A stretch of DNA of 15,916 nt from Candidatus Zixiibacteriota bacterium (GTDB lineage Bacteria > SM23-81), in NCBI GenBank assembly GCA_030628225.1, contig DAOVRJ010000023.1:1-15916 (forward strand), read 5' to 3'. The position numbers were made by a program, and so were the translations under genes. The first letter of the stretch is position 1; every line of letters starts with the position of its first letter. The notes beneath the pieces were generated by a model. The model made no database searches. It was not told the DNA's origin and saw only the letters and a program-made list of their open reading frames with translations. This document shows positions 7,777 to 13,487 of this stretch, piece by piece.

Positions 7777-8148
7777 TCACCCGGCGGATTTCACCTTTTG
7801 GTCGGAGAGCATCTCCATAGATGCATCGCCCCATAGATGCTCCAGCCTGTAGAAATCGCGAACTTCTCGGTCAAAAATATGTACAACCACATCCACGTAG
7901 TCCAGCAACACCCATTTAAGGGCCGAATATCCCTCGACGTGCCAGGCTTTGATATTCTGCTTCTTCAAGCCCTCTATAATGGCATCGCTGATGGCCTTCA
8001 CGTGGACATCTATATTTCCCGAACAGACAAGGAAAAAGTCCGTTACAGACGTAATTTCCCGCAGGTCCAGGACCTTAACGTCAACAGCTTTCTTGCTTAA
8101 GGCAATTTCCCCGGCGGCAACTGCAATCTCCCGGGCCGTGGTCCCCAA
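7777..8148 (-). CDS. rsfS: Ribosomal silencing factor RsfS (Iojap/YbeB family)
   Basis: RsfS binds ribosomal protein L14 and prevents subunit joining when nutrients are scarce. The 123-residue length is normal. Family features include KVLDLREITSVTDFFLVCSG (25-44), HVKAISDAIIEGLKK, WHVEGYSALKWVLLDYVDVV (69-88), VHIFDREVRDFYRLEHLWGD (89-108). The start is TTG at 8146-8148, directly after the TAG of the LytR_C gene. Its ribosome-binding site AGGGGGTGA lies in the last codons of that gene, so the two are very likely translationally coupled. argS follows after three bases. rsfS beside a LytR_C-domain gene recurs in several phyla. Confidence 0.95.
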   Translation of the reverse strand: MGTTAREIAVAAGEIALSKKAVDVKVLDLREITSVTDFFLVCSGNIDVHVKAISDAIIEGLKKQNIKAWHVEGYSALKWVLLDYVDVVVHIFDREVRDFYRLEHLWGDASMEMLSDQKVKSAG

Positions 8149-8640
8149 CTAATCACCCCCTAAGATTTCCCGGAGTGGCGCCAGTTCCGCACAGTCCTTT
8201 CCCAAAATAAGCGTGACCTCCAAGAACAGATCCTCGTCCTTCTGCTGAATCACATTGTCCACACCGATAGCTCTAGCCACCTTCCAGGCGTAGCTCATTT
8301 CCCCCACCCGATCCACCACGATAGTCTCGGGGAATTCGAAATTCTCAGCATTGCCCATATTCACAACGTCAAACCCCTTTATTCTCAGAAAATCGGTGAC
8401 CTCTTTGGCCAAGCCGGCCTTCCCACAACCATTCAGCACCTCTACCCGCACTATCTTCTGCTCCACGGGCATCGGCTTTTCCGGCACCTGGGTCAACCGA
8501 TAAATTACGGAAAAGAGAAATACCATGAAAATGAGCACCAGAAACAGGATGCCCACCTCTAAGCCCCGCGATCTGAGGTTCAGCTTACCGCGGGAATTTC
8601 TCCTGTGGGGACGTCGACTTGTTCTTTTTTTTCTGATCAT
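8149..8640 (-). CDS. Membrane-anchored LytR_C-domain protein
   Basis: This 163-residue protein has a very basic N-terminal tail (residues 2-26, many Arg and Lys), one membrane segment (about 27-48, VGILFLVLIFMVFLFSVIY) and an extracytoplasmic C-terminal domain (about 63-148). The domain resembles the LytR cell-envelope C-terminal family: VEVLNGCGKAGLAKEVTDFL (67-86), KGFDVVNMGNAENF (88-101), and DRVGEMSYAWKVARAIG with a terminal LILGKD. There is no LytR-CpsA-Psr phosphotransferase domain, so it is the stand-alone form. Topology suggests inside-N, outside-C. The ATG at 8638-8640 has only a distant AAGGG, and no better start exists because the frame closes at a stop upstream. Its exact function is unknown. 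The stop codon abuts the rsfS start. Confidence 0.85.
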   Translation of the reverse strand: MIRKKRTSRRPHRRNSRGKLNLRSRGLEVGILFLVLIFMVFLFSVIYRLTQVPEKPMPVEQKIVRVEVLNGCGKAGLAKEVTDFLRIKGFDVVNMGNAENFEFPETIVVDRVGEMSYAWKVARAIGVDNVIQQKDEDLFLEVTLILGKDCAELAPLREILGGD

Positions 8641-8850
8641 GATTAGACGCAGCTTAACCCTTTGCGGTATCGTTTAAAACGCCTGACGAGCAGCCCCGGC
8701 CAGGACAGCTATATCTTCGTGGCCATCTTCAATGGCCCCCTTCTCATCGACAAAAACCTTTTTATGGAGGTCGAGAGGTTTCAGGAGGGATTTCAACCAC
8801 TATCGTGGAGACAGGCCTCTTCTTGTTGAGGCCGGAGGCAACAGTAGAAC
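8641..8850 (-). other. 210-base gap with short frame-broken coding-like pieces
   Basis: No full gene is visible. On the minus strand two overlapping short open frames read like protein. Frame A (TTG at 8854 to a stop at 8762) contains SGLNKKRPVSTIVVEIPPET. Frame B (TTG at 8796 to a stop at 8674) contains KKVFVDEKGAIEDGHEDIAV and ends in LAGAARQAF. Frame B is +1 to frame A where they overlap, so together they could be one small gene with a frameshift, a decayed gene, or chance. Neither has a good ribosome-binding site. Two small hairpins lie inside (8797-8808, CCAC/GTGG; 8814-8833, GGCCTC/GAGGCC), neither followed by a U tract. Confidence 0.4.
8674..8796 (-). CDS. Possible 40-residue hypothetical protein (or 3' piece of a broken gene)
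   Basis: From a TTG at 8794-8796 to TAA at 8674-8676, this frame encodes 40 residues, including KKVFVDEKGAIEDGHEDIAV. The composition is balanced and soluble-looking, unlike most chance frames here. There is no convincing Shine-Dalgarno sequence before the TTG, and a stop lies just upstream, so translation from this start is doubtful. It ends 33 bases before the LytR_C gene. I do not recognise a family. It may be the 3' part of a gene whose 5' part lies in the next frame upstream. Confidence 0.25.
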   Translation of the reverse strand: MKSLLKPLDLHKKVFVDEKGAIEDGHEDIAVLAGAARQAF

Positions 8851-9348
8851 TCAATCTCCCATTGAGCCCCAACCACCTCGAAATCTCCAAGGTGAGTCGT
8901 GGTAGTCGATCACGGGCTGCGATCGGTAGTTAAACTGAATGAAGACGTTGTCGATGGGCTGAAAATCCAGTTGAAAAGCGGTCATCAAGGCTTGACGGCG
9001 GAAAATCGAGGTGTTCGAATTTATTGCCAGGGGCCGATGGAAGTACCCCAGGTTTACCTTCACATTCAAACTCGGGGAAACGCGGTAGGACAACATGTTC
9101 TGATAGAGACCAACCAAGTCCCCCGATTTTCCACGGGAGGAATAGACCAGGCCGTAGCTCTGGGACATGTGCAGCCGCTGTGGGTCCAGCAGGGAAAGGC
9201 CCTGGCCAAAGCTACCGAAGATGTTCTGGCCGGACAAAGGGTAAGTCAGATCCGTTCGCCCAACAACCCCGGTCCCCTCGGCCAACAGCACTGAGGGCAA
9301 CAGTACCAGTATACATATTAGCAACCAACTTGTTTTTGACCACATCAT
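8851..9348 (-). CDS. Exported beta-rich protein of unknown function
   Basis: This 165-residue protein starts with a clear Sec signal peptide: basic/polar MMWSKTS, hydrophobic core LLICILVLLPSVLL and probable cleavage after Ala23 (LLA|EG). Cys12 lacks a lipobox, so it is probably not a lipoprotein. The mature part is rich in Gly, Ser, Tyr and Phe with alternating polar and hydrophobic stretches such as SLNVKVNLGYFHRPLAI and DNVFIQFNYRSQPV. That pattern suggests beta-strands of an outer-membrane or periplasmic protein. The C-terminus (GGWGSMGD) is not the aromatic end typical of barrels, and 142 residues is short for a barrel. The ATG at 9346-9348 has GGGGAG seven bases upstream and a good promoter just before it. 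I do not recognise the family. The broken coding-like sequence just downstream raises the question of whether the gene was once longer. Confidence 0.75.
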   Translation of the reverse strand: MMWSKTSWLLICILVLLPSVLLAEGTGVVGRTDLTYPLSGQNIFGSFGQGLSLLDPQRLHMSQSYGLVYSSRGKSGDLVGLYQNMLSYRVSPSLNVKVNLGYFHRPLAINSNTSIFRRQALMTAFQLDFQPIDNVFIQFNYRSQPVIDYHDSPWRFRGGWGSMGD

Positions 9349-9389
9349 AAATTCGCTCCCCGACTCAGCACAATACGCTCATTTGTAAA

Positions 9390-9417
9390 ACTATAACATA
9401 TCCCCCTCAAATGTCAA
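9390..9417 (-). promoter_or_regulatory. Sigma-70-type promoter for the exported-protein gene
   Basis: On the minus strand a perfect TTGACA (9417-9412), a 16-base spacer and TATAGT (9395-9390) lie about 40 bases before the ATG. The -35 hexamer contains the TGA stop codon (9416-9414) of the upstream nucleotidyltransferase gene. The lysine-codon A tract of that gene ends just upstream and could act as an UP-like element. This promoter probably drives the exported protein and the LytR_C-rsfS-argS-rho genes. Confidence 0.75.
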
Positions 9418-10166
9418 CCCTTTTTTTTAGTTTTTAAGTGAGCCATGATTCTCTCCACCTCTAATAACTGATCCACGGAGTTCACGCCCAAAACTTCCTG
9501 AGGATCACCGGCCACGACTGCCGCTACTGGTAGCTCCCGAGAGCGCAAGATAGCAATGGCATCGGGCAGGTAGAATTCGCCCTGGCGGTTGTCCCGGCCA
9601 ATCTGGCCCAGGACCTCGAATATCAACGGGGCCTGAAAGCAATAAGCTCCCGTGTTAATCTCCTTGACGGCCTTTTGTTGCTGGTTGGCATCTTTCTCTT
9701 CGACGATGACATCAAGCATGCCCCCGGGGGTGCGCAGGACACGCCCATACCCCCGTGGGTCCTTTAGGATGGCCGTCAGCACCGTGGCCTTGGCGCTGGA
9801 GGCCCGATGTTGGCTCAGCAAGCGATAAACGATCTGGTCGCTGAGCAGAGGAGTATCACCGCAAAGGACTAAAAGCTGGCCACGAAAACCGGACAGGATT
9901 CCCTCAGCCTGCAGCAGGGCATGGGCGGTGCCCAGTTGCTCCGCCTGGACAACGAATTCCACCCTTTCTTCTTGGAGAGCCTGAATCACTCGTTCTTTCT
10001 GATGGCCCACCACAAGGATGACCCGGTCCGAGCCGACAAGCCGGGCCGTCTGGATCACATAGGTCACCATAGGACGTCCGCACACCGGATGCAGGACCTT
10101 GGCCAGACTCGATCTCATCCGCTTTCCCTCGCCGGCGGCGAGGATGACCGTTGCCAGGGATTTCAT
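9414..10166 (-). CDS. GlmU-type uridylyltransferase domain without the acetyltransferase half
   Basis: The protein resembles the N-terminal pyrophosphorylase domain of GlmU, which joins UTP and N-acetylglucosamine 1-phosphate to make UDP-GlcNAc. Motifs in order are LAAGEGKRM (9-17), the substrate-loop lysine in LAKVLHPVCGRPM (21-33), QAEQLGTAHA (74-83), LCGDTPLL (101-108), RGYGRVLR (138-145), VKEINTGAYCF (167-177), RQGEFYLPDAI (194-204) and GVNSVDQL (227-234). At 250 residues it ends in Lys-rich sequence (LKTKKKG) exactly where GlmU would continue into its left-handed beta-helix acetyltransferase domain, which is missing. The ATG at 10164-10166 has GGAG four bases upstream and lies 11 bases after panC. 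The acceptor sugar is inferred and another sugar-1-phosphate is possible. A separate acetyltransferase would be needed elsewhere if this is the cell's only GlmU. Confidence 0.88.
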   Translation of the reverse strand: MKSLATVILAAGEGKRMRSSLAKVLHPVCGRPMVTYVIQTARLVGSDRVILVVGHQKERVIQALQEERVEFVVQAEQLGTAHALLQAEGILSGFRGQLLVLCGDTPLLSDQIVYRLLSQHRASSAKATVLTAILKDPRGYGRVLRTPGGMLDVIVEEKDANQQQKAVKEINTGAYCFQAPLIFEVLGQIGRDNRQGEFYLPDAIAILRSRELPVAAVVAGDPQEVLGVNSVDQLLEVERIMAHLKTKKKG

Positions 10167-10177
10167 TTATCTCCATT

Positions 10178-11023
10178 TCAAACCCGAATCAACAGGTTGT
10201 CGATAAGCCGCGCCCGGCCGAACGTCACAGCCAGAGCAATGAGAACATCCCCATCCAGTTGCTCCAAAGATCGAAGCTGTGCGGCATCCACGATGGAGAT
10301 ATAGTCTATCTCAGCCCTCTCTCCGGCCTCTATCATCCGGGTCATCCCCTGTATTAAGTTTTTGGCGGACCGCTCTCCTGCACTGATCTGTGACCCGGCC
10401 CACTCCAGAGCCCGAAACAAGACCGGGGCTTCAGCTCGCTCCTGAGGCGTTAGATACTCATTTCTGGAGCTCATGGCCAGCCCATCATGTTCTCGAACTG
10501 TGGGCACAACCACAATTTCCAGATTTTGTTTCAAATCCCTGATCATCCTGCGGATAACAATTGCCTGCTGGGCGTCTTTTTGACCGAAAACGGCCAAGTG
10601 GGGCTTGACGATGTTGAACAACATGGTCACTACTGTGGCCACGCCTCGAAAATGACCGGGGCGTGATGCTCCGCAGAGAACCTGTGTGAGTCCCTTCACC
10701 TCAATGTACGAGCAGTATCCCTTAGGATACATCTCCTCAACCGAGGGAACAAACAGGATGTCACAGCCCGCCTGCTGGGATAGCCGGGTGTCCCTGGTCA
10801 AATCGCCAGGATAGCTCTGATAATCCTCCTGGGGACCGAACTGGGTCGGATTGACGAAAATGCTGACTACAACCAGCTGGCTGAGCTGACGGGCCCGCCG
10901 GATCAGGTTAAGATGGCCCTCGTGCAAATAGCCCATGGTGGGTACAAAACCGATCTTTTTCCCAGCACACCGGGCCTTCTCGGCAACCATCTGCATTTGA
11001 TCTATGCCTGTGACGACCTTCAC
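10178..11023 (-). CDS. panC: Pantothenate synthetase
   Basis: PanC joins pantoate and beta-alanine, using ATP through a pantoyl-adenylate, to make pantothenate (vitamin B5). The 281-residue length is normal. The nucleotide-binding HIGH-like motif is intact in VPTMGYLHEGHLNLI (27-41, His34 and His37), followed by VSIFVNPTQFGPQEDY (53-68), HFRGVATVV (124-132), FGQKDAQQ (146-153) and the KMSKS-like MSSRN (184-188). The start is GTG at 11021-11023, with GGGAGG about 8 bases upstream. panB, the previous pathway step, ends 27 bases upstream, and the GlmU-like gene follows after 11 bases, so all are probably one transcript. Confidence 0.97.
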   Translation of the reverse strand: MKVVTGIDQMQMVAEKARCAGKKIGFVPTMGYLHEGHLNLIRRARQLSQLVVVSIFVNPTQFGPQEDYQSYPGDLTRDTRLSQQAGCDILFVPSVEEMYPKGYCSYIEVKGLTQVLCGASRPGHFRGVATVVTMLFNIVKPHLAVFGQKDAQQAIVIRRMIRDLKQNLEIVVVPTVREHDGLAMSSRNEYLTPQERAEAPVLFRALEWAGSQISAGERSAKNLIQGMTRMIEAGERAEIDYISIVDAAQLRSLEQLDGDVLIALAVTFGRARLIDNLLIRV

Positions 11024-11050
11024 GAAAAGCCCCTCCCCGGCTCCCAGAGC

Positions 11051-11848
11051 TCAGTAACTCTCCTCCGGGCTGGGAAATTTGGCCTCCTTAACATCCTGGA
11101 TATAGGCCTGGAAAGCCCCTCGCATCTGTTCGGCCAGTCGCGCGTAACGCCTGACGAACCTGGGCTTGAATTTCTCAAACAGTCCCAACATGTCGTGTAC
11201 CACCAGCACCTGCCCATCACATTCAGGACCGGCCCCAATTCCTATGGTGGGGATTTTTAGCCGCTGGCTGATTTCCCCGGCCAGATCGCTGGGAATCTTC
11301 TCCAGAACCACTGAAAAGCAGCCCGCCTTCTCTATCGCCTGGGCATCTTGGATGAGGCGCTGCGCCTCATCCTGAGATTTTCCACGAACTCGATAGCCAC
11401 CGAACTGATGGATCGATTGTGGCGTGAGCCCCAGATGACCCATCACGGGAATGCCCGCTCCGGTCAATTTGCCAATGGTCTCCACCATCCTCTGGCCGCC
11501 CTCGATTTTCACCGCCTCTGCGCCGGCTTCCTGGAGAAGCCGCCCGGCATTAACCAGGGCATCTTCTGGGCTGACCTGAAAGGACAGAAAGGGCAGATCG
11601 CCGATGAGCAGGGCCCTCTTTACGCCTCGCCGAACAGCCTTGGTGTGGTAGACAATTTCATCCATGGTTACCGGCAGAGTTGTCTCGTGGCCGGAAAAAA
11701 CCATGCCCACCGAATCGCCCACCAGGATGGCGTCTATCCCCACCTCATCCAGTAACTGGGCCGTCAGATAGTCGTAGGCCGTCAGAACGGCGATCTTCTC
11801 TTGGGACTTCATCTGTCGGAAGTGCTCGGCGGTCATCTTCTCATTCAT
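11051..11848 (-). CDS. panB: 3-methyl-2-oxobutanoate (ketopantoate) hydroxymethyltransferase
   Basis: PanB transfers a one-carbon unit from 5,10-methylene-tetrahydrofolate to alpha-ketoisovalerate to form ketopantoate. The 265 residues form a TIM barrel. Magnesium ligands expected for the family are present: Asp45 in VGDSVGMV (43-50), Asp84 in LIGDLPF (81-87) and Glu116 in VKIEGG (113-118). The catalytic Glu is Glu183 in VVLEKIP (180-186), and GHLGLTPQS (137-145) is typical. The ATG at 11846-11848 has GAGG seven bases upstream. It links the folate and pantothenate parts of this operon, because its co-substrate is a folate made by the pathway of the upstream folB and folK. panC follows after 27 bases. 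Confidence 0.97.
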   Translation of the reverse strand: MNEKMTAEHFRQMKSQEKIAVLTAYDYLTAQLLDEVGIDAILVGDSVGMVFSGHETTLPVTMDEIVYHTKAVRRGVKRALLIGDLPFLSFQVSPEDALVNAGRLLQEAGAEAVKIEGGQRMVETIGKLTGAGIPVMGHLGLTPQSIHQFGGYRVRGKSQDEAQRLIQDAQAIEKAGCFSVVLEKIPSDLAGEISQRLKIPTIGIGAGPECDGQVLVVHDMLGLFEKFKPRFVRRYARLAEQMRGAFQAYIQDVKEAKFPSPEESY

Positions 11849-11918
11849 GGCCCAACCTCTTTCCTCAAAACTATTTCCCGCAACCCAGAGCTCAGGGACG
11901 GGCTCGGAGACACCTCCC

Positions 11919-12557
11919 TCACTCTCTCATGGGCACGTAATACCTGGTACCCACGTGAGGCTTGCGGATCTGCTCCAAAAGATCCTCAAGATCATCGGAG
12001 TTGTGCACGAAATCTATCTTGACCGTATTGACCACCAGAAGGGGGGAATCGGTATAGTGAAAGAAGAAATAGCTGTATGCCTCGTTGAGGCGCTGGATAT
12101 ACTCGGCGGAGATGTTCCGCTCGTAAGGGCGATTTCTCTCCCGGATTCGGTGCATCAGGGTCTGAGTGTTGGCCTGAAGATAAATGACCAGATCCGGTTT
12201 CGGGATGTCCCGCTGCAACAAGGACCACAGTCTTTCGTAGAGACTCAGCTCCTTCTCGTTGAGATTGATGTAAGCGAAAATTTTATCTTTGTCGAAGAGA
12301 TAGTCGCTGACGGTCTTCTGCTGAAACAGATCTTGCTGGGGAAACTCCATTTGCTGCCGATAGCGGCTGAGCAGAAAGAATAGCTGGACCTGAAAGGCAT
12401 AGTGGACGGGATCCCGGTAAAAATCCTCCAGAAACGGGTTTTCCTCTACCTCTTCCAGGACCATCCGGGCGTTCATCCTCTCGGCCAATAACTTGACCAG
12501 ACTGGTCTTGCCGACACCGATGACACCCTCAATAACCACGTAATTCGACTCAGTCAT
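11919..12557 (-). CDS. Deoxynucleoside kinase (dNK/dGK family)
   Basis: Enzymes of this family phosphorylate deoxynucleosides for dNTP salvage. The protein has 212 residues. The P-loop is GVIGVGKT (11-18), VEENPFLEDFYRD (37-49) matches the substrate region, VSDYLFDKDKIFA (83-95) is the segment after the catalytic acid region, and RIRERNRPYE (137-146) is the arginine-rich lid. The ATG at 12555-12557 overlaps the end of folK by eight bases (ATGACTGA), with GAGGG about 10 bases upstream, so its translation is probably coupled to folK. The frame stays open farther upstream (to 12692), but that part is folK read in another frame. Substrate preference (dA, dG, dC or T) cannot be told from sequence. 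It commonly sits beside folK in several phyla, with no known metabolic reason. Confidence 0.93.
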   Translation of the reverse strand: MTESNYVVIEGVIGVGKTSLVKLLAERMNARMVLEEVEENPFLEDFYRDPVHYAFQVQLFFLLSRYRQQMEFPQQDLFQQKTVSDYLFDKDKIFAYINLNEKELSLYERLWSLLQRDIPKPDLVIYLQANTQTLMHRIRERNRPYERNISAEYIQRLNEAYSYFFFHYTDSPLLVVNTVKIDFVHNSDDLEDLLEQIRKPHVGTRYYVPMRE

Positions 12558-13059
12558 GTTCTGATTTCCCTCTGGGCCGATAGCGCCAAACCCTCTTCGT
12601 GTCGCCTGTGCAGGCCAACAACTCGGCCATGCTCTTCCCCCGCTGTGGGTGCACCACGGACGGAGCGATCTCAACCAGGGGTACCAGTACAAAAGCCCTA
12701 TCGGCCAACTCCGGATGGGGAACGATCAAATCTGGTTGATCGATGAGCTTATTGTCGTAAAGGAGCAAATCCAGATCGATGCATCGGGGCCCCCACCGCC
12801 AGGTCCTCTGGCGGCCCATACGTTTCTCGATGGACTGCAAAACGGCCAGCAGGTCTTGGGGCGAGTACTCAGTGGACAGCTGCACTACGGCGTTCAAAAA
12901 CAGGGGCTGATCCTGAACTCCTACCGGCTCCGTCTCATACAGCGAAGAAGAGCGCAGGATCTCCATTCCCTGATCCTGCTGAAGAAGATCTAATGCCTGT
13001 TTGATCTGGGCCTGACGATCATTTAAGTTTGACCCCACACCCACGAAGACGATGGCGAT
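12550..13059 (-). CDS. folK: 6-hydroxymethyl-7,8-dihydropterin pyrophosphokinase, apparent ATC start
   Basis: FolK transfers pyrophosphate from ATP to hydroxymethyl-dihydropterin in folate synthesis. Typical motifs are VFVGVGSNLNDR (4-15), SSLYETEPVG, FLNAVVQL and the signature RWGPRCIDLDLLLYDN. The start is unusual. The frame runs open upstream into folB, but that extension is Trp/Arg-rich shadow sequence. The N-terminus expected for the family lies at ATC (13059-13057), exactly six bases after a perfect AGGAGG and 16 bases after the folB stop. The nearest conventional start, GTG at 13044-13042, lies 21 bases from that AGGAGG and would remove the first beta-strand (IAIVF). I therefore place the start at ATC, giving 169 residues. 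A base-calling error turning ATG into ATC is the main alternative. The stop overlaps the next gene by eight bases. Confidence 0.9.
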   Translation of the reverse strand: MAIVFVGVGSNLNDRQAQIKQALDLLQQDQGMEILRSSSLYETEPVGVQDQPLFLNAVVQLSTEYSPQDLLAVLQSIEKRMGRQRTWRWGPRCIDLDLLLYDNKLIDQPDLIVPHPELADRAFVLVPLVEIAPSVVHPQRGKSMAELLACTGDTKRVWRYRPRGKSEHD

Positions 13060-13065
13060 GGGAAA

Positions 13066-13071
13066 CCTCCT
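13066..13071 (-). promoter_or_regulatory. Perfect Shine-Dalgarno sequence that decides the folK start
   Basis: AGGAGG on the minus strand lies between the folB stop (13078-13076) and the folK frame. It is spaced six bases from an ATC codon and 21 bases from the first GTG. No ATG lies at a usable distance in the folK frame. Confidence 0.75.
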
Positions 13072-13075
13072 CGAT

Positions 13076-13429
13076 TTACTCCGCGGAGAGTTCCACCTCC
13101 ACGCAGTCCAGCCTTCCGGGAAGGGGGGGCTGGGGTTTGCGCACTCGCACCAACATTTGCTCAGGCCGATATCGTCCGGCAATGGCGGTGAGAATAGCCT
13201 GGGCAAGAGCCTCCAGCAGCGAGAACTCCCCCTCCACCACCACCTCCTCCACAAGACCGTAGATCTCTCCGTAATCGATGGTTTGAGAGAGATCATCGGA
13301 AACGGCAGCCCGGCGCAGATCCAAGGAGATCTCCACGTCAACCTCCAAGATCTGGCCCAACTCCCTTTCTGCGGCCGTCACCCCGTGATGGGCATAAAAG
13401 GCCATGTTCAGAAGACGAATGACACCCAT
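13076..13429 (-). CDS. folB: Dihydroneopterin aldolase
   Basis: FolB cleaves 7,8-dihydroneopterin to 6-hydroxymethyl-dihydropterin, the substrate of FolK encoded next. The 117 residues match the family. Key features are FYAHHGV near the N-terminus, the catalytic Glu region AERELGQ, VDVEISLDL, TIDYGEIYGLVEEVV and the conserved lysine in VRVRKPQPPLPG near the end. I chose ATG 13429-13427 because the distance to FYAHHG fits the family. An ATG two codons earlier (13435) and another at 13462 are in frame, but none has a clear Shine-Dalgarno sequence. The open frame extends to 13570, overlapping the aminotransferase gene, but that stretch does not look like FolB. folK follows with 16 bases between stop and inferred start. 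Confidence 0.95.
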   Translation of the reverse strand: MGVIRLLNMAFYAHHGVTAAERELGQILEVDVEISLDLRRAAVSDDLSQTIDYGEIYGLVEEVVVEGEFSLLEALAQAILTAIAGRYRPEQMLVRVRKPQPPLPGRLDCVEVELSAE

Positions 13430-13487
13430 ATTCATTCTGTAGTGGGGATGAAAAAGATCCATCGGGAAGCGGCTGTTGATGTGGACA

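Noticed and set aside
8814-8833. GGCCTC/GAGGCC hairpin as a terminator for the exported-protein gene
   Set aside because: The 6-bp stem is not followed by a U tract on the minus strand, so intrinsic termination is unsupported.
12558-12692. N-terminal extension of the deoxynucleoside kinase upstream of 12557
   Set aside because: The added residues are Trp/Arg/Cys-rich shadow of folK, and the P-loop protein starts naturally at MTESNYVVIEG.
13060-13341. N-terminal extension of folK to 13341
   Set aside because: It translates the folB gene in another frame (Trp/Arg-rich, no family similarity), and AGGAGG at 13066-13071 marks a start just downstream.
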